64,000 bases of DNA, from positions 248,001-312,000 of the forward strand of contig NZ_VZOV01000002.1 in the NCBI RefSeq assembly GCF_008801915.1, in the 5' to 3' direction. The DNA is from Cupriavidus gilardii (GTDB taxonomy: Bacteria > Pseudomonadota > Gammaproteobacteria > Burkholderiales > Burkholderiaceae). The notes beneath the pieces are model-generated. The model was not told where the DNA came from. It did no database searches and was given only the letters and a program-made list of their open reading frames with translations. A program made the position numbers and the translations under genes. Below are positions 25,826 through 34,683 of the stretch, in pieces. Each line of letters opens with the position of its first letter. Positions within the stretch are counted from its first letter, which is position 1.

Positions 25826-28168
25826 TTATTGCACGACGGCGGCACTGGCCGTGACATGGGGCGCGACGGTATTGACCTCGACCGGATCGTCCGGATCGGT
25901 ATCGACGTTGCGGGCCTGCGCCTGGTACAGCCTGTAGTAGGCGCCCTCGCGCGCCATCAGCTCGTCGTGCGGGCCCACCTCGACAATGCGTCCGCGGTCC
26001 ATCACCACCAGCCGGTCCGCCTTGCGCAACGTCGACAGCCGGTGCGCGATCGCGATCGTGGTACGGCCCTGCACCAGGTTGTCGAGCGCCTTCTGGATTT
26101 CCTTCTCGGTCGCGGTATCGACCGACGAGGTCGCCTCGTCCAGGATCAGGATGCGCGGATCGATCAGCAGCGCCCGCGCGATCGAGATGCGCTGGCGCTC
26201 CCCGCCCGACAGCGCCTGGCCGCGTTCGCCGACCAGGGAGTCGTAGCCGTGCGGCAGCCGCAGGATGAACTCGTGCGCATGGGCCGCCCGCGCGGCGGCG
26301 ATGATCTCGGCGCGGGTCGCATTGGGCCGCCCATAGGCGATGTTCTCGGCGATGGTGCCGAAGAACAGGAACGGCTCCTGCAGCACCAGGCCGATATGGC
26401 GGCGGTAGTCGGCCACCGCCAGCGAACGGATATCGACGCCGTCGACGCGGATCGCCCCTTCCGACACGTCGTAGAAGCGGCAGATCAGGTTGACCAGCGT
26501 GCTCTTGCCCGAGCCGCTGTGGCCGACCAGGCCGATCATCTCGCCCGGACGGATCTGCAGATCGAGCCCGCGGATCACCGCGCGGCTGCCGTAACGGAAA
26601 CCGATATCGCGCAGCTCGATGGCGCCGCTGACCTGCGCCAGCTGCGTGGGCCGCGCCGGTTCCGGCACGCTCGACACGTGGTCGAGGATGTCGAAGATCC
26701 GCTTGGCGCCCGCCGCGGCCTTCTGCGTGACCGAGACGATCCGGCTCATCGAATCGAGCCGCGTGTAGAAGCGGCTGATATAGGTCAGGAACGCGACCAG
26801 CACGCCAACCGTGATCGCATCGCGCGAGACCTGCCAGATGCCGAAGATCCAGACCACCAGCAGGCCCACTTCGGTCAGCAGCGTCACGGTCGGCGTAAAC
26901 AGCGACCACACGGCGTTGACGCGGTCGTTGATCGCCAGGTTGTGCCGGTTGGCCTCGCGAAAGCGCTCGACCTCGCGGCGTTCCTGCGCGAAGGCCTTGA
27001 CCACGCGGATGCCTGGAATGGTATCGGCCAGCACGTTGGTGATCTCGGACCAGTTGCGGTCGATCTTCTCGAAGCCATGGCGCAGCCGGTCGCGGACCTG
27101 GTGGATCATCCAGGCAATGAACGGCAGCGGCACCAGCGTGACCAGCGCGAGCCAGGGGTTGATCGAGATCAGGATGACCGCCGTCATCATGATCATCAGC
27201 ACGTCGGTGAAGAAGTCGAGCAGATGCAGCGACAGGAAGACGCAGATACGGTCGCTCTCGTTGCCGATGCGCGCCATCAGGTCACCGGTGCGCTTGCCGC
27301 CGAAATACTCGAGCGACAGCTTCAGCAGGTGCTCGTAGGTGGTGGTGCGCAGGTCCGCGCCGATCCGCTCGGACACGCGCGCCAGCAGATAGGTGCGTGC
27401 CCACCCCAGGCTCCACGCGATCAGCGCCGCGCCCAGCAGGCCGCCCAGATAGAGCCGCACCAGACCGTAGTCGATCGGCACGCCGTTCTGGTAGGGGATC
27501 AGCACCTTGTCCATCAGCGGCATGGTCAGGTACGGCGGCACCAGCGTCGCGCCGGTGGACAGCAGCGTCAGCACGAAGCCCGCCAGCAGTTGCATCCGGT
27601 ACGGCCTGGCGAAGCGCCACAGCCGCAGCAGCGCCCACGTCGACGGCGGCGTTTCGAGTTCGCGGCTGCATTGCGGGCATTCGTCCTCGCCCGGCGGCAG
27701 CGGCGCGCGGCAGGTCGGGCAGACGCCCTCGACCTCGATCGGCTCGCGCGCGGCCGCGCCGGCGGCGAGACGATCGCGTTGCGCGTTGAACGTATCGAGC
27801 AGCCGCAGCGCGGCGGGATTGTTGCCCAGCGTGTAGTGCCAGGCCGCGAGCCGGCCGCTTCGGTCCTGCAGCTCCAGCGTGCCGACGCCAGCGTGGTCGC
27901 CATGGTGCATCGTCAGTTCGGCGCCGATCGGCCATTGCCGCCAGCCGTCCTGCCCGCCCTGCCCATTGTCCCGGGCCAGCACGCGGCGGTCGGTGACAAC
28001 CACCACGCCTTCTGTAAAATGCAGCCGCCGGTCGAGATCGACCTCCAGCCAGGCCAGCACCGTTTCGCCGTGCAGGTCCCGGCGGGAGCCGAGTTCGGCC
28101 TCCAGCGAGACGCGCCAGGGGTCAGGCAGCGTGGGGGTCGATGATGCGGAGGTAGCGGCTAGGGTCAT
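25826..28168 (-). CDS. Cyanophycin-locus ABC exporter with N-terminal zinc ribbon
   Basis: Half-transporter fused to an extra N-terminal region, 780 residues from ATG 28168 (ATG 28210 is an alternative). Residues ~15-130 resemble a PH-like domain (LHFTEGVVVVTDRRVL). A zinc ribbon follows with Cys150/Cys153 and Cys164/Cys167 (CPTC, CPQC). Then come a six-helix exporter domain and an ATPase with Walker A GHSGSGKST, signature LSGGERQR and ILILDEATSSVD. This family is repeatedly found with cyanophycin synthetases and DUF1854. What it exports, or whether it exports at all, is not known. Confidence 0.85.
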   Translation of the reverse strand: MTLAATSASSTPTLPDPWRVSLEAELGSRRDLHGETVLAWLEVDLDRRLHFTEGVVVVTDRRVLARDNGQGGQDGWRQWPIGAELTMHHGDHAGVGTLELQDRSGRLAAWHYTLGNNPAALRLLDTFNAQRDRLAAGAAAREPIEVEGVCPTCRAPLPPGEDECPQCSRELETPPSTWALLRLWRFARPYRMQLLAGFVLTLLSTGATLVPPYLTMPLMDKVLIPYQNGVPIDYGLVRLYLGGLLGAALIAWSLGWARTYLLARVSERIGADLRTTTYEHLLKLSLEYFGGKRTGDLMARIGNESDRICVFLSLHLLDFFTDVLMIMMTAVILISINPWLALVTLVPLPFIAWMIHQVRDRLRHGFEKIDRNWSEITNVLADTIPGIRVVKAFAQERREVERFREANRHNLAINDRVNAVWSLFTPTVTLLTEVGLLVVWIFGIWQVSRDAITVGVLVAFLTYISRFYTRLDSMSRIVSVTQKAAAGAKRIFDILDHVSSVPEPARPTQLAQVSGAIELRDIGFRYGSRAVIRGLDLQIRPGEMIGLVGHSGSGKSTLVNLICRFYDVSEGAIRVDGVDIRSLAVADYRRHIGLVLQEPFLFFGTIAENIAYGRPNATRAEIIAAARAAHAHEFILRLPHGYDSLVGERGQALSGGERQRISIARALLIDPRILILDEATSSVDTATEKEIQKALDNLVQGRTTIAIAHRLSTLRKADRLVVMDRGRIVEVGPHDELMAREGAYYRLYQAQARNVDTDPDDPVEVNTVAPHVTASAAVVQ

Positions 28169-28322
28169 GGTCGGCACAGCGGGCGTCGTTTCGTCGGGCT
28201 GCGCGAGCATGGCGCAAGCGGTCGGCCGACGGTCGAAACGACATGTCTTGATACAAATAAAAATGGCGGGCGCTGCCGGAATGCCGATATGTCGGAGGAT
28301 GGATCGGCGCAAGCGCGGCGCA

Positions 28323-28353
28323 AGTATACATAAGCCACATCGAAGCCACATCG
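28323..28353 (-). promoter_or_regulatory. ABC-exporter promoter with 11-bp tandem repeat
   Basis: The minus-strand -10 TATACT (28328 to 28323) lies 155 bp before the exporter start. At the -35 region is an exact 11-bp tandem repeat, AAGCCACATCG twice (28332-28353). An 11-bp period places both copies on the same DNA face, as for a cooperative regulator. The -35 hexamer itself is poor, fitting an activated promoter. Confidence 0.4.
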
Positions 28354-28482
28354 GCGCAGCGGCGTCTGTCGCGGCGCACAAACGCTTTTTCGTCGGGAAG
28401 TCAACCAGGTCTACGCTGTAACGTTATTGAAAGGTTAGACTTCCGCCCCACGGGCGCATCGCCCATGCCTCAAGCTAATTCA

Positions 28483-31131
28483 ATGAAGAAAAAGGACATT
28501 GAGATATTCGATGTCATGTCGCTGCGCGGCCCCAATATGTGGACATATGGGCCGGTGCTGGAGGCGTGGGTCGATATCGGAGAACTGGAGGAATACCCCT
28601 CCAACAAGATTCCCGGCTTCTACGAACGCCTCACGGCCTGGCTGCCTTCGCTGATCGAGCACCGCTGCAGCATCGGCGAGCGCGGCGGCTTCCTGCAGCG
28701 GCTGAAGGAAGGCACCTGGCCGGCGCACATCATGGAGCATGTGACGCTGGAGCTGCAAAGCCTGGCCGGCCTGCCCGGCGGCTTCGGCAAGGCGCGCGAG
28801 ACGCCGGTGGTCGGCGTCTACAAGGTCATCGTCACCGCCTGGGACGAGCGCGTGGCCCGCGCCGCGCTGTTCCTCGCGCGCGATCTGGTGATGGCCGCGA
28901 TCGAGGACCGCCCCTTCGATGTCGATGGCGCCGTCGACGAACTGCGCCGGCTGATCGATCGCCACTGGCTCGGCCCGAGCACCGCCTGCATCGTCTATGC
29001 CGCCGACGACCGCCGTATCCCGGCGCTGCGCCTGTCCGACAGCAATCTGGTCCAGCTGGGCCACGGCGCGCGCCAGCGCCGCATCTGGACCGCCGAGACC
29101 GACCGCACCTCCGCGATCGCGGAAAGCATTTCGCGCGACAAGGACCTGACCAAGTCGCTGCTTCAGTCGTGCGGCGTGCCGGTGCCCGAGGGCCGGCTGG
29201 TGGACAGCCCCGAGGATGCCTGGGAGGCCGCCGAGGAGATCGGCGTGCCGGTGGTGGTCAAGCCCTATGACGGCAATCACGGCCGCGGCGTGTTCACCAA
29301 TCTGATCAGCCGCGAAGAAGTGCAGACGGCCTATGCGGTCGCCATCGACGAAGGCAGCGGCGTGATCGTCGAGCGCTTCGTGCCCGGCAACGAGCACCGC
29401 CTGCTGGTGGTCGGCGGCCGGCTGGTCGCCGCGGCAATGGGCGAGTCGGCCAGCGTGGTGGGCGACGGCAAGTCGACCATCGACGAGCTGATCGAGCTGC
29501 AGATCAACTGCGACCCGCGCCGCGGCAATACCGAGGATCATCCGCTGAACCGCGTGCGGCTGGATTCGGCCGCCCGCCTCGAACTGAAGCGTCAGGGCTT
29601 TACCGGCGAGTCGGTGCCGCCCGAGGGCCGCCATGTGCTGATCCAGCGCAACGGCAACGTGGCGTTCGACGTCACCGATCGCGTCCATCCGAGCGTCGCC
29701 GCGCATGCCGCGCTGGCGGCGCGCGTGGTGGGCCTCGATATCGCCGGCATCGACCTGGTCGCCGAGGACATCTCGCGCCCGCTGGAAGAGCAAGGCGGCG
29801 CGATCGTCGAGGTCAACGCCGGCCCTGGCCTGCTGATGCACCTCAAACCCGCTGCAGGCACGCCGCGTCCGGTCGGCCGTGCGATCGTCGATCACCTGTT
29901 CCCGCCCGCCGCGGACGGCGATGCCCCGGCCGACGACGGCCGCATTCCGGTGGTCGGCATCACCGGCACCAATGGCAAGACGGTGGTGGCCAAGCTGGTC
30001 GCGCGGCTGCTGCAGCTGTCGGGCCGCCATACTGGCCTGGCCTGCAGCGATGGCCTCTATCTGGACCGCCGGCTGGTGGAAGGCGGCGATCGCGCCAACT
30101 GGGAAGCCGCGACCCGCGTGCTGAAGAACCGCGCCGTCGAGGCCGCCGTGTTCGAGAACGACAGCGGCACGATGCTGTCCGAGGGCCTGGCCTACGACCG
30201 CTGCCTGGTCGGCGTGGTCACCAATATCGATACCCCGGACCACCTCGGCCACTACTACATCGAAGACGCCGACAAGATGTACAGCGTGTTGCGCACGCAG
30301 GTCGACGTCGTGCTCAAGCACGGCGCCGCGGTGCTCAACGCGCGCGATCCGCTGGTGGTCGAGATGGCCGAGCTGTGCGACGGCGACGTGATCTTCTTCG
30401 GCGGCAGCGCCGAGCTGCCGGCGATCGCGCAGCACCGTGCTGCCGGCAAGCGCTCGGTGTACGTGCGCGACGGCCGCATCGTACTGGCCACCGGCAACAG
30501 CGAATTGCCGCTAGCCGATGTCGCGGCGATTCCGCTGACCTATGCCGGCCGCGTCGGCTTCCAGATCGAGAACGTGCTGGCGGCGGTGGCCGCGGCCTGG
30601 GCGCTGGGCATCTCGCACGAGCTGATCCGCGCCGGCGTGATGACCTTCGATGTCGGCCAGCTCGACGTGCCGGGCCGCTTTACGCTGTTCGAGCGCAACG
30701 GCGCCACCGTGATCGTCGACGACGCGCACAACGCCCCCGCGCTGGAGGCCCTGGCCAAGGCGCTGGAGCGCTTCCCGTCCGAACGCCGGCTCGCCGTGTT
30801 CGGCGCCGGCGCCGATCGCCGCGACGCGGACCTGATCGAACAGGGCAAGGCGCTCGGCGCCGCCTTCGATCGCGTGTTCCTGTGCGAAGACCGCAGTGTC
30901 GCGCGCAAGCTGCCCGACAGCGAGGCGCGCGCGCTGCTGAAGAAGGGCCTGTACGAGGGCCGCCGCGTCAGCAAGATCATCGACCAGGGCAGCCGGCGCG
31001 AGGCCGTCGAGGCCGCGCTGTCGCAGCTGGTCGCGGGCGATCTGCTGGTGCTGCAGGCCGACGAGGCCGATATCGGCACCACGCTGGACCAGGTTCACCA
31101 CTGGCTGGGCCAGCCGGCCCGGCGCGGTTGA
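28483..31131 (+). CDS. cphA: Cyanophycin synthetase, first (diverged) paralogue
   Basis: ATP-dependent enzyme that builds the multi-L-arginyl-poly-L-aspartate storage polymer. The N-terminal LRGPNMWTYGPVLEAW, ATP-grasp region (VVVKPYDGNHGRGV) and Mur-ligase-like C-terminal domain with P-loop GTNGKT (495-500) are all present, in 882 residues. The ligase half differs from standard CphA: ENDSGTMLSEGLAYDRC replaces the usual ETARGG..REGL..DRC, and DDAHNAPALEAL replaces DYGHNP. It may be a specialised paralogue, as in Cupriavidus, which also carries two. ATG 28483 is chosen from the family N-terminus; ATG 28465 is possible. Confidence 0.85.
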   Translation: MKKKDIEIFDVMSLRGPNMWTYGPVLEAWVDIGELEEYPSNKIPGFYERLTAWLPSLIEHRCSIGERGGFLQRLKEGTWPAHIMEHVTLELQSLAGLPGGFGKARETPVVGVYKVIVTAWDERVARAALFLARDLVMAAIEDRPFDVDGAVDELRRLIDRHWLGPSTACIVYAADDRRIPALRLSDSNLVQLGHGARQRRIWTAETDRTSAIAESISRDKDLTKSLLQSCGVPVPEGRLVDSPEDAWEAAEEIGVPVVVKPYDGNHGRGVFTNLISREEVQTAYAVAIDEGSGVIVERFVPGNEHRLLVVGGRLVAAAMGESASVVGDGKSTIDELIELQINCDPRRGNTEDHPLNRVRLDSAARLELKRQGFTGESVPPEGRHVLIQRNGNVAFDVTDRVHPSVAAHAALAARVVGLDIAGIDLVAEDISRPLEEQGGAIVEVNAGPGLLMHLKPAAGTPRPVGRAIVDHLFPPAADGDAPADDGRIPVVGITGTNGKTVVAKLVARLLQLSGRHTGLACSDGLYLDRRLVEGGDRANWEAATRVLKNRAVEAAVFENDSGTMLSEGLAYDRCLVGVVTNIDTPDHLGHYYIEDADKMYSVLRTQVDVVLKHGAAVLNARDPLVVEMAELCDGDVIFFGGSAELPAIAQHRAAGKRSVYVRDGRIVLATGNSELPLADVAAIPLTYAGRVGFQIENVLAAVAAAWALGISHELIRAGVMTFDVGQLDVPGRFTLFERNGATVIVDDAHNAPALEALAKALERFPSERRLAVFGAGADRRDADLIEQGKALGAAFDRVFLCEDRSVARKLPDSEARALLKKGLYEGRRVSKIIDQGSRREAVEAALSQLVAGDLLVLQADEADIGTTLDQVHHWLGQPARRG

Positions 31132-31261
31132 CCGGCCGGCATCGATGATCAGGGGCAAGGCGCCGAGGTTCTGACTCGCTGAAGCGCTGAAGGATAGAAC
31201 GGTCGCCTGCCGCGGGGTCGCGCCCCGACCGGCTGGCGGCCGACCGATAGGAAACTGATTG

Positions 31262-33832
31262 ATGGAAGTCTCACGCATCCGCGCGCTGCGCGGTCCGAAC
31301 CTGTGGTGCCGCCACACCGCCATCGAAGCGATCGTCGCGTGCCCCGACGAAGCGGGCACGATCGAGGACCTGCCCGGTTTCGAGGAGCGCCTGCGCGCGC
31401 GCTTCCCCGACATCGGCCCGCTGCGGCCCGACGATGCGCACGGCGATGCGTCGCTGGCCCATGCGCTCGAATGCGCGACGCTGCGGCTGCAGGCGGCCGC
31501 CGGTTGCCCGGTGACCTTCAGCCGTACCTCGCCCACCGTCGAGCCCGGTACCTACCAGGTCGTGGTCCAGTACAGCGAGGAAGAGGTCGGACGCCTTGCG
31601 CTCGACCTGGCCCAGCAGCTGTGCATCGCCGCGCGCGACGACACGCCGTTCGACCTAGACCATGCGCTGTCCCGCCTGCGCGAACTGGACGAGGATGTAC
31701 GGCTCGGGCCGAGCACCGGCTCGATCGTCCATGCGGCGGTCGCGCGAGGCATTCCCTATCGCCGCCTGACGCAGGGCAGCATGGTGCAATTCGGCTGGGG
31801 CAGCCGCCAGCGGCGCATCCAGGCCGCGGAAACCGATATGACCAGTGCGGTTGCCGAATCGATCGCCCAGGACAAGGAGCTGACCAAGAGCCTGCTGCAT
31901 GCGGCCGGCGTGCCGGTGCCGCTGGGCCGCTCGGTCAGCAGCGCCGAAGAGGCATGGGAAGTGGCGCAGGAAATCGACGCGCCGGTGGTGGTCAAGCCGC
32001 GCGACGGCAACCAGGGCAAGGGCGTGGCGGTGCGCATCCGCACGCGCGAGGAAGTGATGGCGGCCTATGAGGTCGCGGCCGAGATCAGCAGCGACGTGAT
32101 CGTCGAACGCTATATCCCCGGGCACGACTTCCGCCTGCTGGTGGTCGGCAACCAGCTGGTCGCCGCGGCCCGGCGCGATCCGCCGCAAGTGATCGGCGAT
32201 GGCGTGCATACCGTGCGCCAGCTGGTCGACGAGGTCAATCGCGACCCGCGCCGCGGCGAAGGCCATGCGACCTCGCTGACCAAGATCCGCTTCGACGATA
32301 TCGCGCTGGCCACGCTCGCCAAGCAGGGCCTGACCGCGGAATCGGTGCCGCCCAAGGGCACGCGCGTGATCCTGCGCAACAACGCGAATCTGTCGACCGG
32401 CGGCACCGCCACCGACGTCACCGACGACGTGCATCCCGAGATGGCGGCGCGCGCGGTGGCCGCGGCGCAGATGGTCGGCCTCGATATCTGCGGCGTCGAC
32501 GCGGTCTGCGAAACCGTGCTGAAGCCGTTCGAGGAACAGGCCGGCGGCATCGTCGAGGTCAATGCCGCGCCGGGCCTGCGCATGCATCTGCAGCCCTCGT
32601 ACGGCAAGGGCCGCGCGGTCGGCGAGGCGATCATCTCGACGATGTTCGCCGACGGCGACGACGGCCGCATTCCGGTCGTCGCGGTGTCGGGCACCAACGG
32701 CAAGACCACCACGGTCCGGCTGATCACCCACCTGCTGGCCGGCAGCGGCCTGCGCATGGGCATGACCGGCACCGACGGCGTCTATATCAACGGCCAGCGT
32801 ATCGACACCGGCGACTGCAGCGGCCCGCGCAGCGCGCGCAATGTGCTGATGCACCCCGACGTCGACGCGGCCGTGTTCGAGACCGCGCGCGGCGGTCTGC
32901 TGCGCGAAGGGCTGGCGTTCGACCGCTGCGACGTCGCGGTGGTGACCAACGTCGGCGAAGGCGACCACCTCGGCCTGTCCTATATCAGCACGGTCGAAGA
33001 TCTGGCGGTGCTCAAGAGCGTGATCGTGCAGAACGTCTCGCCGCAAGGCATGGCCGTGCTGAACGCGGCCGATCCGATGGTTGCGCGCATGGCGGACGCC
33101 TGCCCGGGCGCGGTGACGTTCTTCGCCCGCGATGCCGAGCACCCGGTGCTGGCCACGCATCGCGCGCAGGGCAAGCGCGTGGTGTTCACCGACGGCGGCG
33201 ACCTGGTCGCGGCAGAGGGCGATACCCAGGTACGGATCGCGCTGAAGGACATTCCGCTGACGCGCGGCGGCAGCATCGGCTTCCAGGTCGAGAACGCGAT
33301 GTCGGCGACCGCGGCGGCATGGGCGCTGGGCATCGACTGGTCGGTGATCCGCCGCGGCCTGGCGACCTTCGTCAGCGACGCGGCCAGCGCGCCGGGACGC
33401 TTCAATCTGTTCGACTATCGCGGTGCGACGCTGATCGCCGACTACGGCCACAATCCGGACGCCATCCAGGCGCTGTGCAATGCGATAGAGACGATGCCCT
33501 CGCGGCGCCGCATGGTGGTGATCAGCGGCGCCGGCGACCGCCGCGACGAGGACATCCGCCGCCAGACGCAGATCCTGGGCGGCGTGTTCGACGACGTGGT
33601 GCTGTACCAGGACCAGTGCCAGCGCGGACGCGAAGATGGCGAGGTGCTGGCGCTGCTGCGCGAGGGCCTGCAGGGTGCCACGCGGGCCAGCGCGGTCGAC
33701 GAGATCCGCGGCGAGTTCCTCGCCATCGATACCGCGCTGGGCCGCCTGCAGCCGGGCGACCTGTGCCTGATCCTGGTCGATCAGGTCGAGGAAGCGCTGG
33801 ACCACATCGCCAGGCGGATCGCGGAAGGTTGA
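31262..33832 (+). CDS. cphA: Cyanophycin synthetase, canonical paralogue
   Basis: 856 residues. ATP-grasp half (VVVKPRDGNQGKGVAVRI, VNAAPGLRMH) and Mur-ligase half with P-loop GTNGKTTT (477-484). Standard CphA motifs ETARGGLLREGLAFDRCDV, VTNVGEGDHLG and DYGHNPDAIQAL are intact, so this is likely the main polymer-making enzyme. AGGAAA precedes ATG 31262. It follows the first paralogue after 130 bp on the same strand; together they divide from the DUF1854/ABC-exporter operon. No cyanophycinase gene lies in the window. Confidence 0.92.
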   Translation: MEVSRIRALRGPNLWCRHTAIEAIVACPDEAGTIEDLPGFEERLRARFPDIGPLRPDDAHGDASLAHALECATLRLQAAAGCPVTFSRTSPTVEPGTYQVVVQYSEEEVGRLALDLAQQLCIAARDDTPFDLDHALSRLRELDEDVRLGPSTGSIVHAAVARGIPYRRLTQGSMVQFGWGSRQRRIQAAETDMTSAVAESIAQDKELTKSLLHAAGVPVPLGRSVSSAEEAWEVAQEIDAPVVVKPRDGNQGKGVAVRIRTREEVMAAYEVAAEISSDVIVERYIPGHDFRLLVVGNQLVAAARRDPPQVIGDGVHTVRQLVDEVNRDPRRGEGHATSLTKIRFDDIALATLAKQGLTAESVPPKGTRVILRNNANLSTGGTATDVTDDVHPEMAARAVAAAQMVGLDICGVDAVCETVLKPFEEQAGGIVEVNAAPGLRMHLQPSYGKGRAVGEAIISTMFADGDDGRIPVVAVSGTNGKTTTVRLITHLLAGSGLRMGMTGTDGVYINGQRIDTGDCSGPRSARNVLMHPDVDAAVFETARGGLLREGLAFDRCDVAVVTNVGEGDHLGLSYISTVEDLAVLKSVIVQNVSPQGMAVLNAADPMVARMADACPGAVTFFARDAEHPVLATHRAQGKRVVFTDGGDLVAAEGDTQVRIALKDIPLTRGGSIGFQVENAMSATAAAWALGIDWSVIRRGLATFVSDAASAPGRFNLFDYRGATLIADYGHNPDAIQALCNAIETMPSRRRMVVISGAGDRRDEDIRRQTQILGGVFDDVVLYQDQCQRGREDGEVLALLREGLQGATRASAVDEIRGEFLAIDTALGRLQPGDLCLILVDQVEEALDHIARRIAEG

Positions 33833-33837
33833 GGCGA

Positions 33838-33867
33838 GCGGGCGCCGGCAGGAGTGCCGGCGCCCGC
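33838..33867. terminator. 13-bp GC-rich hairpin between convergent genes
   Basis: Perfect 13-bp stem GCGGGCGCCGGCA / TGCCGGCGCCCGC with a four-base loop, starting six bases after the cphA stop and ending just before the permease stop on the other strand. There is no long T-run on either side. Confidence 0.45.
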
Positions 33868-33882
33868 TTCGCTATCGGCGGC

Positions 33883-34542
33883 TCAATGCCGCCCCGGCAA
33901 CGACAGCCGGCGCTCCAGCAGCCGTTGCACGAACGACAGCAGCGTGCTCAATACCCAGTAGATCGCCGCCGCCGCCAGATAGAGCGGCAGCGGCTGATAG
34001 GTCGCCGCGATCAGTTCCTGCGTGGTGCGCAGCAGTTCGGTGACCGTGATCACCGACACCAGCGAGGTGTCCTTGATCAGGCTGATCAGGCTGTTCGACA
34101 GGCTCGGCACCGCGATGCGCAGCGCCTGCGGACCCACCACGTAGCGCAGCGTCTGCGCCGGCGTCAGCCCGAGGCTGTAGGCCGCCAGCCATTGCCCGCG
34201 CGAGATGCCGAGGATCGCGCCGCGCATGCTCTCCGACAGATAGGCGCCGACATTCAGGCTCAGCGTCAGCACGCCGGCGGGCGTGGGCTCCATCGTGATG
34301 CCAATGCCCGGCAGGCCGTAATACACCACGAAGATCTGCACCAGCAGCGGCGTGCCGCGCATCACGCTGACATAGACGCGCGCGATCGCCCTGAGCACGC
34401 GGTTATGGCCGATCCCCATCAGCGCGACCACCAGGCCGATCACCAGCCCGAAAGCCATCGACCACAGCGCGAACTTGATGGTCAGCACCATGCCTTGCAG
34501 CAGCACGGGCAGCGAATCGATTACCAGTTGAAGGGATGGCAT
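33883..34542 (-). CDS. tcyL: Polar amino-acid (probably cystine) ABC permease
   Basis: 219-residue inner-membrane permease of the HisM/GlnP type. The ATPase-contact loop is EAA-like (ESMRGAILGISRGQWLAAYSLGL) and RGTPLLVQIF is the characteristic first-loop motif. Pairing with a TcyJ-like binding protein suggests cystine import. No ATPase gene (tcyN/yecC) lies in the window. ATG 34542 opens the conserved region. Confidence 0.8.
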   Translation of the reverse strand: MPSLQLVIDSLPVLLQGMVLTIKFALWSMAFGLVIGLVVALMGIGHNRVLRAIARVYVSVMRGTPLLVQIFVVYYGLPGIGITMEPTPAGVLTLSLNVGAYLSESMRGAILGISRGQWLAAYSLGLTPAQTLRYVVGPQALRIAVPSLSNSLISLIKDTSLVSVITVTELLRTTQELIAATYQPLPLYLAAAAIYWVLSTLLSFVQRLLERRLSLPGRH

Positions 34543-34613
34543 GGCAGGCGGGGAATGTAGGCGGGGTGGAGGCGCTGATGACCGCGCAAAGTCGGAATCA
34601 TAAAGGGGTGCCC

Positions 34614-34648
34614 CAAAAAACAAAACGGCAGTGCGATTGCACTGCCGT
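34614..34648 (-). terminator. Terminator between binding-protein and permease genes
   Basis: On the minus strand, a perfect 10-bp stem ACGGCAGTGC / GCACTGCCGT (loop AATC) followed by TTTTGTTTTTT. It sits after the binding-protein stop and before the permease start. Partial read-through would give more binding protein than permease, a common pattern. Confidence 0.85.
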
Positions 34649-34683
34649 CTGTCATTGGGCGCTGTCGCCCGGCCGGACCAGGC

